From NCBI GenBank assembly GCA_902497025.1, contig CABVDJ010000003.1:62001-126000 (forward strand): a DNA stretch of 64,000 nt, given 5' to 3'. The stretch's first letter is position 1, and each line of letters begins with the position of its first letter. Below the pieces are notes generated by a model, which saw only the letters and a program-made list of their open reading frames with translations, did no database searches and was not told where the DNA came from. Of the stretch, positions 41,613-49,852 are shown piece by piece. Both the position numbers and the translations under genes were made by a program. The DNA comes from an uncultured Collinsella sp. (GTDB lineage: Bacteria; Actinomycetota; Coriobacteriia; Coriobacteriales; Coriobacteriaceae).

Positions 41613-42644
41613 ATGCCGGATAACGGGTCAATACAAAAAAGAGGCGCGCACGAGATGGCTCATGGGCGTCCTGTCCAGATAACCGAGCACACGACGGTAA
41701 CCGAGCTGCAGCCCAGTCTGTCCGATGTCGTGTGCGCAAACAAAAAGCTGCAGATTGGCTTTATCGTTGCGCTCGTGGTGCTGGCGCTGCTGTCGGGCTT
41801 TGTGGCTCGTCCGCATTTCGCCGATACCAAAACTTGGGACTCCACCATCGAGGTCATCGATCAAAAGAAAGGAAACGTACTGGCGCTCACGACCTCGTGC
41901 GTGGCGCTGTCTGCGGGCATTACCGCGCTGCCGGGTGATACGGGAACGCCGGTTGCCGAGCAGCTCGCGCAGCTTTCAGGCAACCTTGGTATCGTGCTTG
42001 CCGTGCTATACCTAGAGAAATATTTGCTCACGATTTTGTGGTCGGTTGGCCTGGGCATCTTAATCCCGTTTGCGTTGGCGCTCTTTGCGGTGTCGCTCGG
42101 CATTCACGGGCGCTGGAGCACGAGCGCTGTCCTGCGCCGTGTGGCGACGCGCGTGCTGGTGGTTGCCGTGATCGGCATGGCGCTCGTGCCCGCGAGCGTA
42201 TGGGTGTCGCAGAAGGTCGATGAAACGTATCGCGTAAGTATTGAGCAAGCTGAGCAAAAGGCTGCGGACGCTGCGGACGCGGCCGACACCACGGACAAGT
42301 CAGCCGAGACCAGCTCAAAATCGAACAAGAAAAAATCCGAGGCCACGGAGTCCAAAAACGTGCTCGAGCAGTTGACTGATGGGGCATCGAGCCTTGTTAC
42401 GTCGGTGACCAGCGGCGCCAAGCAGATGACCGATGAGATCGTGCGGCAGGTGACCGATCTGATTGAAGGCGTCATCGTGATGATCGTGACCTCGTGCGTT
42501 ATCCCGCTGCTGGTGCTCGTGGCGTTCCTATGGCTAGGACACGTGCTGCTGGGGATCGATATTTCCGGCCCGGCGAACTATTTGACGGGCCGTTTCTTGA
42601 GTGCTCCTTCCAAGCACGCCAAAAAGGGCGGGCAGTCCGAGTAG
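41613..42644 (+). CDS. Multi-pass membrane protein of unknown function
   Basis: The protein has 343 residues; ATG follows GAGGAGGT. A hydrophobic helix at ~46-68 is followed by an external loop, further helices at ~125-165 and ~180-205, and a long Ala/Asp/Lys/Ser-rich, coiled-coil-like segment (~215-265, EQAEQKAADAADAADT). A final helix (~290-325) and a basic tail end it. I do not recognise the family and see no catalytic motif. It stands between lacF and lacA with its own terminator. Confidence 0.7.
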   Translation: MPDNGSIQKRGAHEMAHGRPVQITEHTTVTELQPSLSDVVCANKKLQIGFIVALVVLALLSGFVARPHFADTKTWDSTIEVIDQKKGNVLALTTSCVALSAGITALPGDTGTPVAEQLAQLSGNLGIVLAVLYLEKYLLTILWSVGLGILIPFALALFAVSLGIHGRWSTSAVLRRVATRVLVVAVIGMALVPASVWVSQKVDETYRVSIEQAEQKAADAADAADTTDKSAETSSKSNKKKSEATESKNVLEQLTDGASSLVTSVTSGAKQMTDEIVRQVTDLIEGVIVMIVTSCVIPLLVLVAFLWLGHVLLGIDISGPANYLTGRFLSAPSKHAKKGGQSE

Positions 42645-42680
42645 CTAAAACAGCTGTATATACCGGGGAATACCGCCGAA

Positions 42681-42717
42681 GGGCGGCCGAGACGCGTTCT
42701 CGGTCGCCCTTTTGTTT
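42681..42717 (+). terminator. Rho-independent terminator
   Basis: The stem GGGCGGCCGAGA / TCTCGGTCGCCC has one G-G mismatch and is followed by TTTTGTTTG. Confidence 0.75.
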
Positions 42718-42752
42718 GTTGAACACATGGTCGCTGCGTCCGCGCCCGGCTC

Positions 42753-42779
42753 AAACGGTCAGCAATCATCCGTGAACGG
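42753..42779 (+). promoter_or_regulatory. 21-bp direct-repeat box (site 7)
   Basis: AAACGG (42753-42758) and GAACGG (42774-42779), 15 bp apart, lie 173 bp before lacA. Confidence 0.65.
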
Positions 42780-42951
42780 TATTTGTTCAAAAAAGAACAA
42801 AGATAAACAAATAGTTGTTGCAGTTACTGTTCGAATGTGTTCAAATAAACATGAACAGTGAAGAACCGCACATTCAGATACCCGGACCTGAACGCGATTC
42901 AACACTTCCAAACAGAAACTACGCACCTGCGTATCTCTCAAGGAGGATGTC

Positions 42952-43380
42952 ATGAGGGTTGTAATCGCTTCCGATGCCGACGGTATGTCGATGAAGGAGT
43001 CCATCAAGGAGATGCTCATCGCCGACGGTCACGAGGTCGTCGACTATTCCGAGACCCCTGCCGCGGACTTTGTCGATTCCGCGACCGCCGTTGCCAAGGA
43101 CCTGCTGGAGCACAAGGATTCCCAGGGCTTCGCATTCGATAAGTACGGCGTCGGCTCCTATATGGCCGCCGTCAAGATCAAGGGCATGGTCGTCGCCAAC
43201 ATTTCCGACGAGCGTTCCGCCTACATGACCCGCGAGCACAACGGCTCGCGCATGGTCACCATGGGCCCGGGCGTTGTGGGCACCGAGGTCGCCAAGAAGA
43301 TCGCCCGCGAGTTCCTGCGCGCCCAGTACGCCGGCGGCCGTCACCAGATCCGTGTCGACATGCTCAACAAGATGGCCTAA
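42952..43380 (+). CDS. lacA: Galactose-6-phosphate isomerase subunit LacA
   Basis: The protein has 142 residues. The RpiB/LacAB fold is evident in MRVVIASDADGMSMKESIKE and FVDSATAVAKDLLE. The LacA-specific ending GGRHQIRVDMLNKM is present. With LacB it converts galactose-6-phosphate to tagatose-6-phosphate. A strong ribosome site (CAAGGAGG) precedes it, and lacB follows after 63 nt. Confidence 0.93.
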   Translation: MRVVIASDADGMSMKESIKEMLIADGHEVVDYSETPAADFVDSATAVAKDLLEHKDSQGFAFDKYGVGSYMAAVKIKGMVVANISDERSAYMTREHNGSRMVTMGPGVVGTEVAKKIAREFLRAQYAGGRHQIRVDMLNKMA

Positions 43381-43443
43381 CGAGAGCCACCGAGAACTCG
43401 AACTTCTACCTCAACTTGTGAATTCAGACGAAAGGACGTTCTG

Positions 43444-43968
43444 ATGAAGAAGACCATCGCAATCGGTTGCGACCATATCGTTACGGACGAGAAGATCTAT
43501 CTGGCCGACCGCCTGGAGCAGGCTGGCTACAAGGTGCTCGACTGCGGTACCTACAGCCACACCCGTACGCACTATCCCATCTACGGTAAGGCCGTGGGCG
43601 AGGCTGTTGCCAGCGGCAAGGCCGACTTTGGCGTGGCCCTGTGCGGCACCGGCATCGGCATCACCAACGCCGTCAACAAGGTTCCCGGCGCCCGCTGCGC
43701 CCTGGTTCGCGACATGACCTCTGCCCTGTATGCCCGTCGCGAGCTCAACGCCAACATCGTGGGCTTTGGCGGCAAGATTACCGGCGAGTTCCTGATGGCC
43801 GATATCATGCTTGCCTTCCTGGAGGAGCCCTACGAGAAGACCCCCGAGCACGATGCCCTGATCGCCAAGATCGACGCCTGCAATAAGGCCGACGCCGAGG
43901 CTCAGGCTGACCCGCACTTCTTTGACGAGTTCCTCGAGAAGTGGGACCGCGGCGAGTACCACGACTAA
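43444..43968 (+). CDS. lacB: Galactose-6-phosphate isomerase subunit LacB
   Basis: The protein has 174 residues. It has [40 protein letters not shown] and the near-invariant LacB ending [19 protein letters not shown]. It forms the heteromeric isomerase with LacA. A structured RNA element (copy 1) starts two bases after its stop codon. Confidence 0.95.
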   Translation: MKKTIAIGCDHIVTDEKIYLADRLEQAGYKVLDCGTYSHTRTHYPIYGKAVGEAVASGKADFGVALCGTGIGITNAVNKVPGARCALVRDMTSALYARRELNANIVGFGGKITGEFLMADIMLAFLEEPYEKTPEHDALIAKIDACNKADAEAQADPHFFDEFLEKWDRGEYHD

Positions 43969-43970
43969 GG

Positions 43971-44119
43971 GGTTCCGGCGTTCTACCGAACGCCGGACCG
44001 GCCGACGCTGCGAAGCCATCTGGCGGGCAATCTGCCGTTCAGCTTCGGCGGCATGACCAGAAGGTCAATGCCGCCTCGCTTCACGGCACCTTGCCTCGCC
44101 AGCTGACTTCTCGCTGACG
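43971..44119 (+). ncRNA. Three-helix structured element, copy 1 (3' of lacB)
   Basis: Helix P1 (43971-43999) is a hairpin with loop TACC. A conserved GACGCTGC leads into long-range helix P2 (44012-44025 with 44097-44110), which encloses linker CAATCTGCCGTTCA, inner hairpin P3 (44047-44058 with 44063-44075, loop AGAA) and linker TTCACGGCACCTTG. Homologues lie at 46299-46446 and on the minus strand at 59102-59247. The helices differ in sequence but keep pairing. Confidence 0.75.
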
Positions 44120-44426
44120 TTGGGGGTACCTGTGGGGTTACCGCTGTTGTTGCGAAGCTTTCTGGTTCAGTAAGCTGCTCCGATAACACGTTTGCTTGCT
44201 GAGCTTGTGTGCTTCGCTCTTGGCGGTACTCGGCATTCTGCAGCTTTTCAATTGACGGCTCGCGTTTCTGTAATGGGGCGCGGGCCAGTTTTCTATCAGC
44301 CCAATTGGCTTGGCGGGCTTGGCGTGCATTGTTCTTTTGCGTGCGGCGCTGCCTCATTACCTTTGTGCTAAAGGCACGGCGTTCGCAATGGATCGTGCAA
44401 GATGATATGTGAAGGAGAAGATTCCC
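44120..44426. other. Non-coding gap before the second galM-like gene
   Basis: About 300 bp hold no convincing gene. A Gln/Arg-rich open frame on the minus strand runs on through the conserved RNA element and the next gene, so it is treated as chance. The ribosome site of the next gene (AAGGAG) lies at the right end. Confidence 0.4.
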
Positions 44427-45308
44427 ATGGAGTTTGTTCTTGATAACGGTTCTATTCGTGTGGCACTGAGCACGGCTGGCGGATCGTTCACTTCGATTAA
44501 AGCCAACGGCCGTGAGTACCTGTGGCAGGGCGACCCGGCGGTGTGGTCGGGCCAGGCACCCATTTGTTTCCCGATCTGCGGCGGCCTTCGTGACGGTCGC
44601 GCAATGACCATGGGCGGCCGCGAGGTCAAGCTCGCCCGCCACGGCTTTGCTCGCAAGCAGGAGTGGAAGCTCGAGGAGCAGAGCGACAACATGGTTGTGC
44701 TGAGCTTAAGCTCTGCCGACCATGCCGAGTTGCTCGAGCAGTACCCGTATCCGTTTAAGATCGTTGCTCGTTACACGATCGATGCGGAGAAGGTGGCCGT
44801 GTCGTACGAGGTGACCAATGAGGGCACCGAGGACATGCCGTTCTTTGTGGGCGGTCACCCTGGCTTTAAGTGCCCGCTTGACGAGGGCGAGTCCTACGAC
44901 GACTACGAGCTCCGTTTTGAGCAGCGCGAGGCCGCCGAGCTCTGTACTGCCGTTCCCTCGACGGGCCTGATTGATGTTGAGCATCGCAGCAAGAACCCGA
45001 TGGTTGGCCATGACCTGCCGCTGACCCACGAACTCTTTGACTTCGCAGAGACCATCTTTGACGTGCTCGAGAGCCGCGTGGTTACGCTTACCAAGAAAAC
45101 CGAGGACAAGGGCGTGCGCCTGACGTTCCCCGATATGCCATACCTGATTGTGTGGAGCAAGCCCGAGGGCGACTTTGTGGCCGTGGAACCGTGGGGCGGC
45201 CTGTCCACCTGCTCCGACGAGGACGATATTCTGGAGCACAAGCGCGGCTGCCTGGTGGCCAAGCCGGGAGAGACCGTCACCCGCGGCTTTGAGATCGAGA
45301 TCCTTTAA
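44427..45308 (+). CDS. Aldose 1-epimerase-family (galM-like) protein, paralogue 2
   Basis: The protein has 293 residues, the same length as the 18771 paralogue, with long shared stretches (YLWQGDPAVWSGQAPICFPI, LFDFAETIFDVLESR). It belongs to the LacX/YeaD-like hexose-phosphate mutarotase branch. ATG 44427 has AAGGAG 9 nt upstream. It is followed by lacC2 as in the first copy, and the pair is bracketed by copies 1 and 2 of the structured RNA element. Confidence 0.85.
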   Translation: MEFVLDNGSIRVALSTAGGSFTSIKANGREYLWQGDPAVWSGQAPICFPICGGLRDGRAMTMGGREVKLARHGFARKQEWKLEEQSDNMVVLSLSSADHAELLEQYPYPFKIVARYTIDAEKVAVSYEVTNEGTEDMPFFVGGHPGFKCPLDEGESYDDYELRFEQREAAELCTAVPSTGLIDVEHRSKNPMVGHDLPLTHELFDFAETIFDVLESRVVTLTKKTEDKGVRLTFPDMPYLIVWSKPEGDFVAVEPWGGLSTCSDEDDILEHKRGCLVAKPGETVTRGFEIEIL

Positions 45309-45361
45309 CGAGCTATCGTATGTTTGGGGCGGGTTATGCCGCCCCGGAACAGGAGTTCAAC

Positions 45362-46297
45362 ATGATTCTGACCGTTACCATGAACCCGTCGATTGATACG
45401 CGCTATCAGCTCGACAAGCTGATCATCGACGATGTTAACCGTGTGACACCCGAAAAGACCGCTGGCGGCAAGGGCCTCAACGTGAGTCGCGTGCTGCTGC
45501 AGCTGGGTGACGACGTGCTCGCGACCGGCCTGCTCGGCGGCCACATGGGTGCCTATATGGCCGAGCTTATGGATGCCGACGGCGTCAAGAACGACTTTGT
45601 GCCTATTGCTGGTGAGACGCGCATCTGCCTGAATATCCTGCACGAGGGTAATCAGACCGAGCTGCTGGAGAGCGGCCCGCAGATCGCCCCGGCCGAGCTC
45701 GAGGCCTTTACGGCCAAGTTTGCCGAGCTTGCAGCGAAGGCGGACGTCGTGACGCTTTCGGGCTCGCTGCCGCGTGGCGTCGATGCCGGCTACTATGCCG
45801 AGCTCGTCAAGATCGCCGAGGAGGCGGGCGCCAAGGTGCTGCTCGATACCTCGGGTGCATCGCTGGAGGCCGCGCTGGAGTCCGACGCTAAGCCTGAGCT
45901 CGTAAAGCCCAACCTGACCGAGATTAACGGCCTGCTGGGTACGTCCTTTACGACCGATGATGTCGATGCCCTGCGCGAGGCGCTTGCCGCCGATGACCGT
46001 TTTACCGGTATTCCCTGGGTTGTCGTTTCGATGGGCGCTGCCGGTTCGGTGGGCTTCCATGAGGGTCGCGCGTTCCGCGCGAAGACGCCTGCGATTGCGG
46101 CTGTGAACGCGACGGGTTCCGGTGACTCGACCATCGCCGGCTTTGCACATGCCATTGCTGCTGGCGCCGACGACGTCACGGTGCTCAAGACCGCCAATAC
46201 CTGCGGCAAGCTCAACGCCATGGATCCCAAGACCGGCCACCTGGTCATGGACCGCTGGGATGAGATCTTCAACAACGTTGAAGTAACGGAGCTTTAG
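45362..46297 (+). CDS. lacC: Tagatose-6-phosphate kinase, paralogue 2
   Basis: The protein has 311 residues, the same length as the 19712 copy. Motifs: MILTVTMNPSIDTRYQLD, GGKGLNVSRVLLQLGD, VVTLSGSLPRGV and NATGSGDSTIAGF. It completes the tagatose-6-phosphate route directly downstream of lacAB. ATG is preceded by CAGGAG. Its stop codon is immediately followed by structured RNA copy 2. Confidence 0.9.
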   Translation: MILTVTMNPSIDTRYQLDKLIIDDVNRVTPEKTAGGKGLNVSRVLLQLGDDVLATGLLGGHMGAYMAELMDADGVKNDFVPIAGETRICLNILHEGNQTELLESGPQIAPAELEAFTAKFAELAAKADVVTLSGSLPRGVDAGYYAELVKIAEEAGAKVLLDTSGASLEAALESDAKPELVKPNLTEINGLLGTSFTTDDVDALREALAADDRFTGIPWVVVSMGAAGSVGFHEGRAFRAKTPAIAAVNATGSGDSTIAGFAHAIAAGADDVTVLKTANTCGKLNAMDPKTGHLVMDRWDEIFNNVEVTEL

Positions 46298-46298
46298 A

Positions 46299-46446
46299 GT
46301 TACGCTGTTTTACCAAACCGCGTAACGGCTCGACGCTGCGCGGGCCGCATTTGGACAATCTGACGTTCAACTTCAAGGGCGCGACCAGAAGGTCAGCGCC
46401 CTTTCGTTTCACGTCACCTTGTCTCAAATGCGGCCCGCTCGCTGTC
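46299..46446 (+). ncRNA. Three-helix structured element, copy 2 (3' of lacC2)
   Basis: P1 hairpin 46299-46326 (GTTACGC...GCGTAAC). P2 is a perfect 14-bp pairing of GCGGGCCGCATTTG (46340-46353) with CAAATGCGGCCCGC (46425-46438). P3 is 46375-46403 with loop AGAA. The linkers CAATCTGACGTTCAA and TTTCACGTCACCTTG match copy 3 almost exactly while P2 and P3 sequences differ. Confidence 0.8.
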
Positions 46447-46487
46447 CGTCCTCTACCTGCGGCGTTGTCTTGCTCCGGATGCGGCAG

Positions 46488-46590
46488 TTAGGGACGTTCC
46501 TTTTCTGCCGGCAGTCTGGGACATTCCTTGGGGTAGTCATTGGGGACGTTCTTGAATGACTAGTCGTTTAAGAACGTCCCCAATGACTAC
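46488..46590. repeat. GGGGACGTTC palindromic repeat, locus 3
   Basis: A perfect 21-bp stem (arms at 46533-46553 and 46570-46590) is built on GTCATTGGGGACGTTCTT. A partial unit precedes it. It fills the gap between the convergent lacC2 and galT. Confidence 0.75.
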
Positions 46591-46689
46591 ACTCAAAAAC
46601 GGCGCCCGTCGGCGATGTTGCCGGCGGGCGCCGTTGTCGTGTGGGCGGTTATGTCGTGTGGACTGCCGTTGAGCGTTCGGGTCTGTGCT

Positions 46690-48309
46690 CTACAGTGAGT
46701 CGATAAAGCGCTGTTGGGCGGCGCGGCCGGCTTCGTCCCACTTAAAGACGCCGGCGTTGTCGAGCACGTGGCCAAACACCACGCCGACCTCCTCGTGCAG
46801 GATATCGATGGCGTTGTCCGCCGTAAGCTCGTCGGAACGGCGGGCATAGACATCCTCGGCCCACGCGGCATGGCTGCGGCAAAGATCATCGCCCTCGAGC
46901 GCGCCGGCAAGGTCGTAGCTGGCATCCGCCTTGGCCGCCAGCAGGTGCTCGCGGACAGCGCCGAGCTCGGGAACCAGGCGCGGCGGAAGAATGGCCAGGC
47001 CCATAACCTCGATCAGGCCGATGTTCTCCTTCTTAATGTGGTGATACTCGGCATGCGGGTGGAAAACGCCCAGCGGATGCTCGTCGGTCGTGATGTTGCA
47101 GCGAAGCGCCAGGTAGGCCTCGTAGATCTCGCCGCCGGCGTTGCCGCGGGAGTCGACGCGGCGGATGACGGGCGTCACGGTGTTGTGCGCTACGCCGTCG
47201 GCCGTGTGCGCGACGACGCCAACCGACTCATCGGTCCACTCGCGCCAGGCGAGGATAATCTTCTCGGCAGCGTCGAGCAGCTGAGCGCGGTCATGCGAGC
47301 GCAGGCGCAGCACCGAGAGCGGCCACCGCAGCACGGTACCGCTGACTTGGTCAAAACCGGGCACGCTAAACTGCAAGACCTCGGCGGCATGCATCATGGG
47401 GAACTCGTGTGCGCCACCCTGGAAGTGGTCGTGCGACAGAATCGAGCCGCCCACGATGGGCAGGTCGGCGTTGGAGCCGATAAAGTAGTGCGGGAACAGG
47501 TCCACAAAGTCGAGCAAACAGGAGAGGCTCTTGCGATCCACGTGCATCGGACGATGCTCGGAGCTCATGGCAATGCAATGCTCGTTAAAGTACGCGTACG
47601 GGCTGTACTGGAAGCCCCAGCGCTCGCCGTCGAGCTGGATGGGGATAACGCGCAGATTCTGGCGGGCGGGGTGAGCGCCGCCGTCGGCTGCGGCGGAGCG
47701 TCCGGGGTAGCCCTCGTTTTCGATGCAGAGCTGACAGGCGGGATACTTCTCGCCCGTGTTTTTGGCGGCACCGGCTGCGGCAATATCGCGCGGGTCCTTT
47801 TCGGGCTTTGACAGGTTGATGGTGATCTCCAGGTCACCCCAGTTGGTGGAAGTGCTCCATTTGATGTTGCGCGCGATGGCGGCGCGGCGCACGTAACCGG
47901 CGTCACAGCACAGGCCGTAGAACCAGTCGGTCGCGGCGCGGGGCTCGTTGACGCCCATGCGGCCGTTGAATTCCTCGTTTACAACCGAAGGTCTCGGCAT
48001 CAGCGCGCCCATGATGCGCATGGCGATGCGGTCGCGGCCCGATGCCGTGTCCTCGGCGGCACCGCTGGCAACGGCGACCTCGGAAAGCGCGGCAAGCGTG
48101 CCCTCCAGGTCAAAATCGGGGAGCGTATCGGGGTGCAAGAGCGAGAGCTTCTCGTTCTGCAGCGCCCAGGTCATGTTGAGCGCGGGACCCGTGGCGCCTA
48201 TGCACTCCAGAATGGTGTTGTATGCCCAGATGCGATCGTCCTGGCCGATCATCGATCGGTGGATAGCGTATTCGATCAGGTTCTGCGCGGCCTCGCGCAC
48301 GTCAGTCAT
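46690..48309 (-). CDS. galT: UDP-glucose--hexose-1-phosphate uridylyltransferase (GalT, Firmicutes-type)
   Basis: The protein has 539 residues, the length of the class 2 GalT found in Firmicutes rather than the ~350-residue E. coli type. Recognisable blocks are NEEFNGRMGVNEPRAATDWFY, QYSPYAYFNEHCI, GGSILSHDHFQGG with the His-rich site, and GVFHPHAEYHHIKKENIGLI. It converts galactose-1-phosphate and UDP-glucose to UDP-galactose. Its ATG overlaps the galK stop (TAATG), so the two are translationally coupled. An in-frame ATG nine bases upstream is possible. Confidence 0.92.
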   Translation of the reverse strand: MTDVREAAQNLIEYAIHRSMIGQDDRIWAYNTILECIGATGPALNMTWALQNEKLSLLHPDTLPDFDLEGTLAALSEVAVASGAAEDTASGRDRIAMRIMGALMPRPSVVNEEFNGRMGVNEPRAATDWFYGLCCDAGYVRRAAIARNIKWSTSTNWGDLEITINLSKPEKDPRDIAAAGAAKNTGEKYPACQLCIENEGYPGRSAAADGGAHPARQNLRVIPIQLDGERWGFQYSPYAYFNEHCIAMSSEHRPMHVDRKSLSCLLDFVDLFPHYFIGSNADLPIVGGSILSHDHFQGGAHEFPMMHAAEVLQFSVPGFDQVSGTVLRWPLSVLRLRSHDRAQLLDAAEKIILAWREWTDESVGVVAHTADGVAHNTVTPVIRRVDSRGNAGGEIYEAYLALRCNITTDEHPLGVFHPHAEYHHIKKENIGLIEVMGLAILPPRLVPELGAVREHLLAAKADASYDLAGALEGDDLCRSHAAWAEDVYARRSDELTADNAIDILHEEVGVVFGHVLDNAGVFKWDEAGRAAQQRFIDSL

Positions 48310-49514
48310 TACAGCCATGCCGCGTAAGCCCCCTTGTCAGATATGGCGTAGTGACGGGCAGAGCCCTTGCCCAGCCAGCCGTTCATCTTGGTAATGAAGG
48401 TGTCGACCAGATCGAGCGGCACAAAGGCCTGGATGGTGCCACCAAAGCCGCCGCCGTGGATGCGGACGGCGCCGCGGCCGTCAAGCACATGCTCGGCAAG
48501 AGCAAGCGCGTACATGGAAGGTTGCTCGGCACCCAGTTTGGCAACAACGTTCTGCAGGTACATGGCAGAGCTGGCGCCGGACTCGCGCGTCAGGACCAGG
48601 AACTGGTCAATGTCACCGGCGTTCAGGGCCGCCCAGCGCTTATCGACCAGGCCGTTCTCGTACCAGTAGTGAACGGCGCGCAGGCAGGCACGGTCGCCCA
48701 GCTTGGCGCGCAGCTCGGGGAGCTTGGCGTCAAAATCGGCAACGTTTACCTCGCACAGGCGTGCCTTGCCAAACTCGGCGGCGACGTCTTGCATCTCGCG
48801 CGGAACGGCGGCGTAGTCGTCGGTGGCTGCCACGTGGTCGGCGCCGACCTTAACGAGCACGAGCGCATAGCCGTGATCCTCAAAGTTGAGCTCGAGCTTC
48901 TGGGTCTTAGGCTGAGCCTGGTCCTCAAAGTCCATGTAGGCAAGGCCGCCCAAGCAAACGGCGGCCTGGTCCATAAGACCGCAGGGCTTGCCATAGTAGT
49001 TGTTCTCGGTGCGCTGGCTCATCTGGGCGAGTGCGACGGGCTCAATTGCGGGTGAGCCCCAGAGGGTTTCCATGGCGCGGCCGTATGCCGCCTCGACAGC
49101 AGCAGAACTCGAAAGACCGCCGCCCGAAGGGACAGAGCAGGTAAAGGCAAAGTCGAAGCCCTTGGGCTCAACACCAAGCGCTGCGACCTCGTGGGCCATA
49201 CCACGCACGAGGCTTGCGGACGTGCCCTTCTCGGACTCCTGAACATCCAGCGTGTCGAGCGTGATCTCAAACGTAGGATAGCCCTCGTCGGCGACACGGA
49301 CCTTGTTGGAGTCGGTTGCCACGGCGATGCCGTCGACGGCGACATCGAGCGAGCCGGCGATAACGTGACCGCCCTCGTGATCGGTGTGATTGCCGCTGAT
49401 CTCGGAACGCCCGGGCGCGTGTACGTAGAGCACCTGGCGGTCGCCGATGGGGCCAAACTCCTCCTCGAACAGCCTGGTGAGCGTGGTGAGTGTCTTTTCG
49501 TCGGGGGCGGTCAT
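48309..49514 (-). CDS. galK: Galactokinase
   Basis: The protein has 401 residues. The galactokinase signature region is GRSEISGNHTDHEGGHV, the GHMP ATP motif is CSVPSGGGLSSSAAVEAAYG, and the C-terminal motif is RIHGGGFGGTIQAFVP. It phosphorylates galactose at C1 for GalT. ATG 49514 has AAAGGA upstream and matches the family start; the open frame beyond it runs through the operator region. Expression is likely under the divergent LacI at 49853. Confidence 0.92.
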   Translation of the reverse strand: MTAPDEKTLTTLTRLFEEEFGPIGDRQVLYVHAPGRSEISGNHTDHEGGHVIAGSLDVAVDGIAVATDSNKVRVADEGYPTFEITLDTLDVQESEKGTSASLVRGMAHEVAALGVEPKGFDFAFTCSVPSGGGLSSSAAVEAAYGRAMETLWGSPAIEPVALAQMSQRTENNYYGKPCGLMDQAAVCLGGLAYMDFEDQAQPKTQKLELNFEDHGYALVLVKVGADHVAATDDYAAVPREMQDVAAEFGKARLCEVNVADFDAKLPELRAKLGDRACLRAVHYWYENGLVDKRWAALNAGDIDQFLVLTRESGASSAMYLQNVVAKLGAEQPSMYALALAEHVLDGRGAVRIHGGGFGGTIQAFVPLDLVDTFITKMNGWLGKGSARHYAISDKGAYAAWL

Positions 49515-49554
49515 ATGGGTCCTTTCCTTGACGCGGGAGAGATTGGTCCGTGTC

Positions 49555-49761
49555 ATTATGAGTACGTTAACAATTTTGAGCACCACAAACCAGACGGTCG
49601 CAGCGCTGCACGTTAATAGGTATGTTAACGTACTCATAACACAACGCATATCTATTTCTGAGAATCTGGTAATCGGTAGATTTTCGGCCGTGAACGGTGT
49701 AGCCGTATGGACATATGGAGCAAAAGAACCGCTGATAGAAAAAGTAGAGTACGTTAACATG
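49555..49761. promoter_or_regulatory. LacI-type operators of the gal operon (three sites)
   Basis: ATGAGTACGTTAACAAT (near 49557), TATGTTAACGTACTCATA (49621-49638, inverted) and GAGTACGTTAACATG (49747-49761) lie between galK and lacI4. Confidence 0.75.
49671..49697 (+). promoter_or_regulatory. 21-bp direct-repeat box (site 8)
   Basis: AATCGG (49671-49676) and GAACGG (49692-49697), 15 bp apart, lie in the galK/lacI4 divergent region. Confidence 0.55.
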
Positions 49762-49852
49762 CGTCCGACGATAGCGGGCCTCGGTGCGGGGCGTGCTTCC
49801 GCTCGGGCCGACATTCACGCTATTCAGATCTTGCGAGAGCGAAGGTGATTTT

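Noticed and set aside
43971..44119. Integron attC site for the stop-codon-linked element
   Set aside because: The GTT and AAC ends resemble attC boxes in copies 2 and 3 only; paired R/L boxes are not clear and no integrase is present.
43983..44642. 219-codon minus-strand frame between lacB and galM-like gene
   Set aside because: It runs through the conserved structured element and into the galM-like gene; the Gln/Arg-rich peptide has no recognisable family.
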